Positions 43,515-50,608 of a stretch of DNA of 64,000 nucleotides are shown here, piece by piece. Below the pieces are notes generated by a model. The model made no database searches, was not told the DNA's origin, and was given only the letters and a program-made list of their open reading frames with translations. A program made the translations under genes and the position numbers. Source of the DNA: Hydrogenothermaceae bacterium (lineage in GTDB: Bacteria; Aquificota; Aquificia; Aquificales; Hydrogenothermaceae); assembly GCA_015490675.1 (NCBI GenBank), contig WFXI01000320.1:62001-126000 (forward strand). Reading direction: 5' to 3'. Every line of letters starts with the position of its first letter. Positions within the stretch are counted from its first letter, which is position 1.

Positions 43515-44681
43515 TTGAGTTCAATTATAATATCAGACTATAACCCTCCATCCCAGGATTATAGATTAATATCTATATTAAGAAATATAATCTTAGATAA
43601 AGAACTGAAATGTAATGAGACTCTAAAAGAACTTAAATTAAAAGCAAAAAAAAACAACCTTAAAAAAGAATTGATACAAATAATTAATAAAGAAAAGCAA
43701 ATAAATGAAAAATTAAGATATTACAAAAAAGAGTTGGGAAATAATATAAAAATATATGGAAAAGTTAACTTTAAAAAAGTTGAAAAAGAAATAAATAAAT
43801 TAATTGAAGATTTTTTCGAATTTGTAGATGATGCAGAATCTAAAATAAACAAAGAAATGAAAAAAATAAAGCTTTCAAAAGAAATAGAAAAAAGTTTTGA
43901 ACAAATTGAAAAAAGTCTAAAAGAAACAAAAACTGTAGAAAAAAGACACAAAGAAGAGAACAAAATTACCGAAGAAAATCTACTCAAAATATCTAAGATA
44001 AAAAATATACCGTTAGAGGTCCTTAAAACATACCCAAAAGAAAGTATAAAGAACCTATTAGAAGAAACAAATCTTATCTTAAATAAACAAAAAGAAGAAA
44101 AAAGAAATACAAACTTATATAAATCTTATTTAAAAATATTTATGAAAAACATAAGTAATGAAACTTTAAAAAACAAAATTCAAAAAACACTTGATAAAGA
44201 CATAATAAATAAAAATGAATTTGAAGAACTAAAAGAAGAAATATTAACATTAATGGAAAATGAAACTACTAAAAAACAAGAAGAAGAAGTTAAAGAAGAA
44301 GTAATAAACCAACTACTTCTTAAAGGCTATATTATTGAAAATGAAAATAACCAAATCCTTTATATAGATACAGATGATATAAATTACAAAATAATGATGA
44401 AAATAAAGAATGGAAAGATAACATCCAAATTTGTAAAGTTAGTCGATAAAGAAAACTATAAACCTTCTGAATATGAAAGAATAAAAGATACAGAAAAAAT
44501 GAAAAAATGGTGTAGTGATTTTGAACAAATAAAAGAACGATTAAAAGAAAAAGGTATAGTGATAAAAAATAAAAAGACCATCTATGAACTTGAAGAAGGT
44601 ATAAATTACGTTTATGCCCAGGAAGTTAAAAAAATAAATGAAGAAAAAGGAAATAAAAATGCAATGGGTAAAAGAGCTTGA
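43515..44681 (+). CDS. Coiled-coil protein of the kinase operon (388 aa)
   Basis: Residues 30-280 are long Lys/Glu coiled coils. The C-terminal about 110 residues are a separate alpha/beta domain ('ILYIDTDDINYKIMMKIKNG', a 'KKWCSDFEQIKERLKEKGI' helix with a Trp-Cys pair, and a short end strand). No named family recognised. The start is a TTG with AGGGGAT 8 bases upstream. Its end overlaps the AAA+ gene. A coiled coil next to a Clp-like ATPase may be its partner or substrate adaptor (inference). Confidence 0.65.
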   Translation: MSSIIISDYNPPSQDYRLISILRNIILDKELKCNETLKELKLKAKKNNLKKELIQIINKEKQINEKLRYYKKELGNNIKIYGKVNFKKVEKEINKLIEDFFEFVDDAESKINKEMKKIKLSKEIEKSFEQIEKSLKETKTVEKRHKEENKITEENLLKISKIKNIPLEVLKTYPKESIKNLLEETNLILNKQKEEKRNTNLYKSYLKIFMKNISNETLKNKIQKTLDKDIINKNEFEELKEEILTLMENETTKKQEEEVKEEVINQLLLKGYIIENENNQILYIDTDDINYKIMMKIKNGKITSKFVKLVDKENYKPSEYERIKDTEKMKKWCSDFEQIKERLKEKGIVIKNKKTIYELEEGINYVYAQEVKKINEEKGNKNAMGKRA

Positions 44682-46380
44682 CTTATTTCTAACTCAAAAT
44701 TCCAACTTCCTAATATCAGGAAATATATACGATAGCTACTTTTATGAAAACACACCACTAAATCTTACAGATTTTTTAGGAAGATGGCTTGTGGAAAAAC
44801 AAGGATATTCTCAAGTAATATCTTATATACCATTATCTGGGTTTTTCCATGTATATGGAAATGAAAATATATTTGATGAAGCTGTAGGAGAAAAAATATT
44901 AAACAAGGATAGAAAAGCTACTTTGGAAAGTGATTATGAAGTCATAAGAAAATACATAAAAAATGATAAATATCCTGTAGCCCTGATTGTAAATTTTGCA
45001 TCCAGAATTGAAGAATTATCTAGTGAAGATTTTAGAACATTCTTATTTAAAATATTTAAAGATGCTATAGATCCAAAAACAAAAAAAGTAAAATCTGAAA
45101 AGGGAACAAAATATAATTTAATTTTTCACCTTTTGGATAAAGAAGGAGACTTCCCTTCATGGTTCTATATAGATAAACCTAAAATAAAATCAATCCTAAT
45201 TCAAAAACCTGATATTTTAGTTAGAAAAGAAGCTATAAAGAAAATTCTTCAAGCATTTTCTAAAAATGATGACAACCTTGTCAATGAAATAACGGATAAA
45301 ACTCATGGTATGTATATAAGGGAAATAATAAGTGTCTTTCAGATAGCAAAACAAAATAATATAAAACCAGAAAACATATCTCAGGCTATAAGAACTTATA
45401 AAACAGGAATAAAAGAAAATCCTTGGGAAAACATTGAAAAAGAAAAGATAAAAAACATCGAAAAATTAATAAAAGAAAGAGTCAAAGGACAGGATGAAGC
45501 AGTAAAAAAAGCATCTATAATAATTAAAAGGGCATTTTTTAACCTTTCAGGTTCTCAATTCTCAACATTTTCTCAAAGACCAAAAGGAGTTTTATTTTTT
45601 GCAGGACCTACAGGAGTTGGTAAAACAGAACTTGCCAAAACAATAGCCCAAATAATATTTGGAAGTGAAGATGCAATGATTAGATTTGACATGTCAGAGT
45701 TTAGACACGATCATTCAGACCAAAGACTTCTTGGAGCTCCTCCAGGGTATATCGGTTATGAACAAGGAGGGGAACTTATAAATAAAATAAGGGAAAATCC
45801 TTTTTCTGTAGTTTTATTTGATGAAATAGAAAAAGCACATCCAAGGGTAATGGATATAATGCTACAACTCTTAGATGAAGGAGTTTTAACTTCAGGAAGG
45901 GGAGAAAAAGCTTACTTTTCTGAAAGCATAATAATATTTACTTCAAATCTTGGAGCTTCTCAAATGACAATTACTAACGGATACGAAAAAAACAAGAAAA
46001 TAGCAAATGAATACATTGAAAGATACTTTAAAGAAGAACTAAGAAGACCAGAAATCTTAAATAGAATTGGTAAAAATATAGTAGTGTTTAATTTTATAGA
46101 AAAAGATGATGCTAAAGAAATAGCAAAATCTATGATAGCAAAAGTTCTTAAAAAGCTTGAAAAGGATAAGAATATAAAAATAGAAATTAAAAATATTGAT
46201 GATATTCTTGATACTGTAACAGTTGACTTATCAATGGGAGGAAGAGGAATAGGTAACTCTATTGAAGAAATGTTTGTTAACCCTATTTCCCAGCTTCTTT
46301 TTGAACAGGATGTAGAACCAGAAAGCAGCATAAAACTATACATAGATGATGGTAAATTAAATTTGGAGAAATTAAATTGA
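44659..46380 (+). CDS. ClpA/B-like AAA+ ATPase with inactive-looking N-terminal domain
   Basis: About 573 residues. Residues 1-270 form a P-loop-less ATPase-like domain ('SNFLISGNIYDSYFY', 'YPVALIVNFASRI'). The C-terminal AAA+ module is of the Clp D2 type: 'GPTGVGKTELAKT' (about 317), 'FDMSEFRHDHSDQRLLGAPPGYIGYEQGG' parts, Walker B 'VVLFDEIEKAH' (about 385), 'FTSNLGASQM' sensor 1, and 'RPEILNRIGKNIVF'-type arginine finger region (here EILNRIGKNIVVF). It is a likely hexameric unfoldase or remodeller without ClpP loop evidence. ATGs at 44638 and 44659 are both possible; the latter has AAAGGA at 7 bases. It sits in the kinase operon. Confidence 0.85.
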   Translation: MQWVKELDLFLTQNSNFLISGNIYDSYFYENTPLNLTDFLGRWLVEKQGYSQVISYIPLSGFFHVYGNENIFDEAVGEKILNKDRKATLESDYEVIRKYIKNDKYPVALIVNFASRIEELSSEDFRTFLFKIFKDAIDPKTKKVKSEKGTKYNLIFHLLDKEGDFPSWFYIDKPKIKSILIQKPDILVRKEAIKKILQAFSKNDDNLVNEITDKTHGMYIREIISVFQIAKQNNIKPENISQAIRTYKTGIKENPWENIEKEKIKNIEKLIKERVKGQDEAVKKASIIIKRAFFNLSGSQFSTFSQRPKGVLFFAGPTGVGKTELAKTIAQIIFGSEDAMIRFDMSEFRHDHSDQRLLGAPPGYIGYEQGGELINKIRENPFSVVLFDEIEKAHPRVMDIMLQLLDEGVLTSGRGEKAYFSESIIIFTSNLGASQMTITNGYEKNKKIANEYIERYFKEELRRPEILNRIGKNIVVFNFIEKDDAKEIAKSMIAKVLKKLEKDKNIKIEIKNIDDILDTVTVDLSMGGRGIGNSIEEMFVNPISQLLFEQDVEPESSIKLYIDDGKLNLEKLN

Positions 46381-46904
46381 AAGTTTACATAAACTGCATT
46401 TTACATCCTATAAAAACACTTGGACCGGGAAAAAGAGTCGGAATATGGTTTCAAGGTTGTGATATTAAATGCAAAGGATGTATGTCTAAACATACATGGG
46501 AATTAAAAGATGAGTTTCTAACAACAACTGATAAAGTTTTAAGAAAAGTAAAAGAATCAGGTTTAGATAAAGTAACAATATCTGGAGGAGAGCCTTTTCA
46601 GCAAGCAAATGCTCTAAAAAATATACTTGAAGGTCTAAAAGAACTCGGCATTGAAGATATTATAATTTACTCAGGTATGAAAAAAGAACAAATACTTAAA
46701 AAGTATAAATGGATAAAAGATTTATGTTCCTTATTAATTAGTGAACCTTTTGTAGAAGATAAACCTTCTAATATGATATGGAAAGGATCAGAAAACCAAC
46801 AGGCTACTATTTTTAAAAATGAAAGTTATTACAAAAATTGGTTAAATAAAGAAAAAGATAAAAAAGTTCAAATAATTGGAAATCTAATAGTGGGGATTAT
46901 GTGA
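46377..46904 (+). CDS. Small radical SAM protein (NrdG/PflA activase-like)
   Basis: 175 residues. The Fe-S site is 'GCDIKCKGCMS' (Cys-x3-Cys-x2-Cys) after 'GIWFQ', with the SAM-binding 'TISGGEPFQQ', matching class III ribonucleotide reductase activase or pyruvate-formate-lyase activase type enzymes, which put a glycyl radical on a partner. No glycyl-radical enzyme is visible in the window, so its substrate is unknown. The start is a TTG overlapping the AAA+ stop codon, and its end overlaps the FHA start, so it is firmly part of the kinase operon. Confidence 0.85.
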   Translation: MKVYINCILHPIKTLGPGKRVGIWFQGCDIKCKGCMSKHTWELKDEFLTTTDKVLRKVKESGLDKVTISGGEPFQQANALKNILEGLKELGIEDIIIYSGMKKEQILKKYKWIKDLCSLLISEPFVEDKPSNMIWKGSENQQATIFKNESYYKNWLNKEKDKKVQIIGNLIVGIM

Positions 46905-47311
46905 TGTTTAAGATATGTCCATCTTGCGGGGGAAAAAACCCAGAAAGTGCAATAATATGCTCAAATTGTATAGAAGATATATCAAGTGTAACTCCTCAAG
47001 AAGAAAATAATGAGAATAAACCTACAGCACTAGTTATCTTTGAAGGAAAAGAATATAAAATTGAATCTCCTTGCATAATTGGAAGAAATGAATTTTTAAA
47101 GGAAATTTTATCAGAATATAAAACAATTTCAAGAAAACACTTAAAAATATATTTTGAAGAAGGTTCTTGGTTTATTGAAGATTTAAACTCAACAAATGGA
47201 ACCTTCTTAAATGGAGAACCTATAAAAAATAAACATATATTAAAAAATGAAGATGTAATAGGTCTCGGCCAGACTCATAAACTTATTTTTATATTAAATA
47301 AACCCATTTAA
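46901..47311 (+). CDS. Zinc ribbon-FHA domain protein
   Basis: 136 residues. The N-terminal zinc ribbon has Cys-x2-Cys ... Cys-x2-Cys ('CPSCGG', 'CSNC'). The C-terminal FHA domain (about 48-132) has 'IIGRNEF', 'ISRKHLKIYF' and 'IEDLNSTNGTFLNGEPI', the phospho-Thr-binding core. It should recognise phosphorylated Thr made by the operon kinase, possibly the Thr-x-x-Glu repeats in that kinase. GTG 46901 and ATG 46904 are alternative starts, after GGGG. It closes the operon and converges with the minus-strand gene, overlapping it by 18 bases. Confidence 0.9.
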   Translation: MMFKICPSCGGKNPESAIICSNCIEDISSVTPQEENNENKPTALVIFEGKEYKIESPCIIGRNEFLKEILSEYKTISRKHLKIYFEEGSWFIEDLNSTNGTFLNGEPIKNKHILKNEDVIGLGQTHKLIFILNKPI

Positions 47312-47605
47312 TTCTTTTACTCTACTCTTAGTATAAGAAACACCTTCTTCATCAATAATATTCCCAATGTAAACACTATCTAAATCTAAGCTAGCATACA
47401 AAATAAAATTTAAATCAGAAAAATCCTTAATTAAAACTTCATAAAAACCCTCATATTCAGAATGGAAGGCTTCCACAACTTCAAAATCAAAATTATAAAA
47501 CAAGGATTCTATTCTGTCTTTTATTTCCAAAAAAGTCTTATAATCTACAACAGACTTAGTAAAAAATCCTTCTTTATGCTTTAACCTAATCCTAACAAAA
47601 TCCAT
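47294..47605 (-). CDS. Hypothetical protein (103 aa)
   Basis: No family recognised. It is a small acidic alpha/beta protein ('VRIRLKHKEGFFTKSVVDYK' start, 'YEVLIKDFSDLNFILYA'-like middle). AAGGAG precedes the ATG by 7 bases. Its end overlaps the FHA gene end by 18 bases on the other strand. It is probably cotranscribed from the 178-residue gene 27 bases upstream. Confidence 0.55.
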   Translation of the reverse strand: MDFVRIRLKHKEGFFTKSVVDYKTFLEIKDRIESLFYNFDFEVVEAFHSEYEGFYEVLIKDFSDLNFILYASLDLDSVYIGNIIDEEGVSYTKSRVKELNGFI

Positions 47606-47632
47606 AAGAAACTCCTTATAAATAAAATAATA

Positions 47633-48169
47633 TCAAGAAATCTTCTCAAAAAATCTAAATCTTCGGCCCTCTACACTCTTATAAAGGGCATAAAGATCCT
47701 TAAACTCTTCAATAATTTCCTTTAATTTTTCAAAATCTTTAATCTTAGGAACTCTTGTCTTAGCCTTAACCAAAGCTCCCTTTTTCGGGTTTAAAGATAC
47801 AACAACCCTTTCTTTGCCATAATTTTTGTCAAAATACCTATTAGCAGTTATATAATATTGGTCCAAATCTGGAATATCAAGTATATTAAGAATTTTCTTT
47901 AATTTTATTAATTCATCTTCTAAATCTTCTCTTGTTATATAAGAAATCCCTATCATGAAACCAATAAAAAAATTATACTCATCATATATAGAACTAAAAT
48001 TAGGAAATTCTATATAATCACTTAAAATTCTTTTCATATCTTCTACATTATCAGAATGTTTTCTAAGATTTATAAGTATTATTCTTCTATCCTTTAAAGA
48101 TAATTTCTTAGCAAAAAGAAAGCCTTTTTTAAACATACTTGACAGTCCCATATCTCTATAATACTGCAA
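47633..48169 (-). CDS. Hypothetical protein (178 aa)
   Basis: No family recognised. It is a soluble helical protein with a hydrophobic stretch 'FFIGFMIGISYI' that is too short for a sure membrane span. The frame begins at a TTG (48169); an ATG six codons in (48151) is an equally good start, and neither has a strong SD. It is divergent from the ribbon-helix-helix gene, whose product might regulate this pair. Confidence 0.5.
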   Translation of the reverse strand: MQYYRDMGLSSMFKKGFLFAKKLSLKDRRIILINLRKHSDNVEDMKRILSDYIEFPNFSSIYDEYNFFIGFMIGISYITREDLEDELIKLKKILNILDIPDLDQYYITANRYFDKNYGKERVVVSLNPKKGALVKAKTRVPKIKDFEKLKEIIEEFKDLYALYKSVEGRRFRFFEKIS

Positions 48170-48204
48170 ATAAAATTATTTTCAATAATTATTAACTTCT
48201 ATTA

Positions 48205-48233
48205 TTGACTTTAAAAAGAAAGAAACTTATTAT
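48205..48233 (+). promoter_or_regulatory. Sigma-70-type promoter for the RHH/sigma operon
   Basis: TTGACT, 17-base spacer, TATTAT, on the plus strand about 47 bases before the ribbon-helix-helix start. It is a near-consensus housekeeping promoter, unlike the TATGATATGATA elements. Confidence 0.6.
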
Positions 48234-48279
48234 GAAATTATGACATCATAAATTCATAAAGTTATTTAGTAAAAGAAAA

Positions 48280-48456
48280 TTGAAAGATAAAAAAATAATT
48301 CAATTATCAATAAGAATAGATAAAAAGACTTTAGACCAATACAAAATTTGGTTAATAAAAAATGGATATAGAAGTATAAACCAACATATAAATGAAATAA
48401 TAAAAGAAATAATAGAAAAAGAAAATAATGAAAAACATAATAGACCTAAAAAATAA
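48280..48456 (+). CDS. Short ribbon-helix-helix (CopG/Arc-like) protein, 58 aa
   Basis: An open frame from TTG 48280 to TAA 48456. The sequence 'IIQLSIRIDKKTLDQYKIWL' followed by 'NGYRSINQHINEIIKEII' has the beta-strand, helix, turn, helix layout of ribbon-helix-helix DNA-binding proteins, with alternating Gln-Ser-Arg in the strand. SD is weak and the start is not certain. It overlaps the next gene by 29 bases and precedes the sigma factor, so it may repress this operon or bind one of the repeated palindromes. Confidence 0.6.
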   Translation: MKDKKIIQLSIRIDKKTLDQYKIWLIKNGYRSINQHINEIIKEIIEKENNEKHNRPKK

Positions 48457-48799
48457 ATATTTAAGGAAAATTAGAAAAGGAGCTAGTCTCTGTATAAGAG
48501 AAAAGTACCTATATCTTTTTGAAGATGAAGAACTAGTATACAAAACATCCTTTTCACTACACAAGTACTATAAAAATGGAAAATATATGACATATCAATT
48601 AGAAGCATCTATAGAGGGAAAAGGTTTAATAATATCTAGTCTTCAAAGTTCAAAAGGTAGATCTAATCTATACACTCTGTACAAATTAATAAAAAATTTT
48701 AAAGAAATAAAACACATAATAGAAACAATAGAAAATTTAAAGGAATATGAAAAGACACTAGAACAAGCAAAATTTATAAAACCTAAATCAAAAAGATAG
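48428..48799 (+). CDS. Hypothetical protein (123 aa)
   Basis: No family recognised. It is a basic alpha/beta protein with 'SLCIREKYLYLFEDEELVYK' strands and a Lys/Glu helical tail. Its start lies inside the ribbon-helix-helix gene, so it is translationally coupled to it. It may be the partner of that regulator, but the pair does not resemble a known toxin family by eye. Confidence 0.5.
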   Translation: MKNIIDLKNKYLRKIRKGASLCIREKYLYLFEDEELVYKTSFSLHKYYKNGKYMTYQLEASIEGKGLIISSLQSSKGRSNLYTLYKLIKNFKEIKHIIETIENLKEYEKTLEQAKFIKPKSKR

Positions 48800-48839
48800 T
48801 CTTTGAACAAATAATATAACTAATCATATAGGAGAAAAA

Positions 48840-49604
48840 ATGTTAACAAGAACATCACAAAAAATAGAAAGAAAAAGATCTGTAAAAATAGATATAAGCA
48901 AAGATATAAAGTATATCTATAAAATAGTAAATGAAATAGTAAAAAAGTACCCAAAAACAAAAGAATATAAAGAAGATTTAATATCTGCAGGAATAGAAGG
49001 ATTAGTAATAGCGAAAGAAAAATATAATCCAGAAAAGGGAACAAAATTTTTAACCTATGCTGCATATCATATAAAAGATTTTATTTACAAAGAAATAAGT
49101 AAGAATTCCTTAGGGGGATTACAATCAGCAAAACTAACGAAACAAAGAGAAAAAGAAATATTTAAATTACTTAAAGAAAAAAAAACAATAAAGGAAATAT
49201 CTAAAGAACTAAACTTAAAAGAAAATACAATAAATAAATACATTGCTCATAAAATAACTTCATATTTAAGCTTAGATGAAAAGATAAAAACAAAAAATAA
49301 CGAAACATTTACAAGGCATGAAACAATACCTTCCAGATTTTCCATGAAAGAAGTAGAAAAAGAAATAGATAGAAAAAGGTTAAAAGAAATATTATTTAAA
49401 GCTATAAATATAGAGTTAACAAAAAAAGAAAAATATGTAATACATTACAGAATTTTAGCAGAAAATCAAAAAACTCTTAAAGAAATAGGAAACCATCTAG
49501 GAATATCAAAAGAAAGAGTAAGACAAATAGAAAAAAAAGCCTTATCAAAACTAAGAAAACATCTTAAAAGAAAAAATATATCTATAAATGACTTTTTGTA
49601 TTAA
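48840..49604 (+). CDS. Plasmid-encoded sigma-70 family sigma factor
   Basis: 254 residues. Region 2 is 'DLISAGIEGLVIAKEKYNPEKGTKF' in part, then 'TYAAYHIKDFIYKEIS' (core binding and -10 recognition, about 42-80). A helix-turn-helix of region 3 is 'KTIKEISKELNLKENTINKYI'. Region 4 is 'QKTLKEIGNHLGISKERVRQIEKKALSKLR' in part (about 205-240), the -35-binding helix-turn-helix. The size is like FliA/SigB-type alternative factors; region 1 is absent. It could read the repeated TATGATATGATA elements (inference). AGGAG precedes the ATG. Confidence 0.88.
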   Translation: MLTRTSQKIERKRSVKIDISKDIKYIYKIVNEIVKKYPKTKEYKEDLISAGIEGLVIAKEKYNPEKGTKFLTYAAYHIKDFIYKEISKNSLGGLQSAKLTKQREKEIFKLLKEKKTIKEISKELNLKENTINKYIAHKITSYLSLDEKIKTKNNETFTRHETIPSRFSMKEVEKEIDRKRLKEILFKAINIELTKKEKYVIHYRILAENQKTLKEIGNHLGISKERVRQIEKKALSKLRKHLKRKNISINDFLY

Positions 49605-49651
49605 AAATTAAAAGTTTTTTTAATACAAATTAATTCTTAAGAGGTAAAAAA

Positions 49652-49999
49652 ATGAGTCACACTTCAGAAATTGATCTTCAATTAAAAGATAAAAAAACAC
49701 TTATAAAAGTTCTAAACAAACTAAATATTAGTTATTCAGAAGGAGTCCATAAACTATTTTCAACTACTGAAAAAGGATTAGGAATAAATTTGCCAGGATG
49801 GAAATATCCAGCAGTAATAAAAGACGATGGAAGTGTAGCATTTGATAATTATAATGGAAAATGGGGAAAAATAGAAGAACTTAATAAAGTCAAAGCACAT
49901 TACACTGCAGAAATAGCAAAAAAAGAAATGAAGAAAAAAGGATATAAATGCATAGAAAAAGAAATAAACGGAAAAATACAAATAAGATTTATAAAGTAA
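49652..49999 (+). CDS. DUF1257 (Ycf35-like) protein
   Basis: 115 residues. The start 'MSHTSEIDLQLKDKKTLIKVL', middle 'GINLPGWKYPAVIKDDGSVAFDN' and end 'KKKGYKCIEKEINGKIQIRFI' follow the DUF1257/Ycf35 family pattern. This family, of unknown role, is known from chloroplast genomes, cyanobacteria and scattered bacteria and phages, typically near DUF2997 and a Ycf46-type AAA protein, as here. AGAGG precedes the ATG. Confidence 0.75.
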   Translation: MSHTSEIDLQLKDKKTLIKVLNKLNISYSEGVHKLFSTTEKGLGINLPGWKYPAVIKDDGSVAFDNYNGKWGKIEELNKVKAHYTAEIAKKEMKKKGYKCIEKEINGKIQIRFIK

Positions 50000-50020
50000 T
50001 CCAAAAAAAAGGAGAGATAA

Positions 50021-50215
50021 ATGAAAGAAATAAAAATTGAAATAGATTTAAATACAGGAGAGACTTATATAGAAACTTCTGGATTTAAAGGAAACGAATG
50101 CTTTATAGAAACAAAAAACTTAAAAAACAAATTAGGTAATATTAAAAAGGAAATAAAAAAAGAAGAATTCTACAAAAAAACAAAAACAGAAAATAAAATA
50201 AAAAGAGGTTTATAA
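50021..50215 (+). CDS. DUF2997 family protein (64 aa)
   Basis: 'IKIEIDLNTGETYIETSGF' then 'KGNECFIETKNLKNKLGNI' matches the short DUF2997 family (dG..., GFkG..C, terminal helix with basic tail). It is found next to DUF1257, and function is unknown. AAGGAGAG precedes the ATG, and the next gene starts on the following base. Confidence 0.75.
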   Translation: MKEIKIEIDLNTGETYIETSGFKGNECFIETKNLKNKLGNIKKEIKKEEFYKKTKTENKIKRGL

Positions 50216-50527
50216 ATGATAATAGAAATAGATAAAACAGGAAAAGCATATGGTTTAGATGAAGATTTAAAAGAAATCTTTAACGAAGAAGATTTCTCTA
50301 CTACAAATAAAAAGAGATTTTCCTATATATACCCGAAAAATATATTGCTAAGAGCAATATTTAAATTCATAAGAAAAATTTTCTCAGATGAAAGTAAATT
50401 AGCAAATTGGACAAGATCTTGGAAATGTGAATGGATTGTTTTAATAAATAAAAAAGTTTATGGACCTTTCAAGACAAGAAAAAAAGCCATCGAGTTTGAG
50501 AAAACTATGTTTTACTCCTCTCTCTAA
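50216..50527 (+). CDS. Hypothetical protein of the DUF1257 module (103 aa)
   Basis: No named family recognised. The C-terminal part 'WKCEWIVLINKKVYGPFKTRKKAIEFEK' has a Trp-Cys pair and a 'GPF-x-R-x2-AIxFE' end typical of small domains that recur in plasmid/phage genes. The ATG overlaps the DUF2997 stop (TAAATG). It is probably part of the same module. Confidence 0.55.
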   Translation: MIIEIDKTGKAYGLDEDLKEIFNEEDFSTTNKKRFSYIYPKNILLRAIFKFIRKIFSDESKLANWTRSWKCEWIVLINKKVYGPFKTRKKAIEFEKTMFYSSL

Positions 50528-50528
50528 T

Positions 50529-50550
50529 TTGATTATAAATTTATAATCAA
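50529..50550. repeat. 22-bp palindrome, copy 3
   Basis: Perfect copy (TTGATTATAAA plus its reverse complement), 2 bases after the stop of the 103-residue gene and 58 bases before the Ycf46-like gene. Confidence 0.7.
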
Positions 50551-50608
50551 ATTAAAATTAAGAAAAAAAAGAAAAAACACCAACCCAACAACATAAAAGG
50601 AGTTCAAA

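Noticed and set aside
40750..47311. Type VI secretion post-translational control cluster (PpkA/PppA/Fha/ClpV)
   Set aside because: The kinase, phosphatase, FHA and Clp parts fit superficially, but no Tss sheath, baseplate, Hcp or VgrG gene is present.
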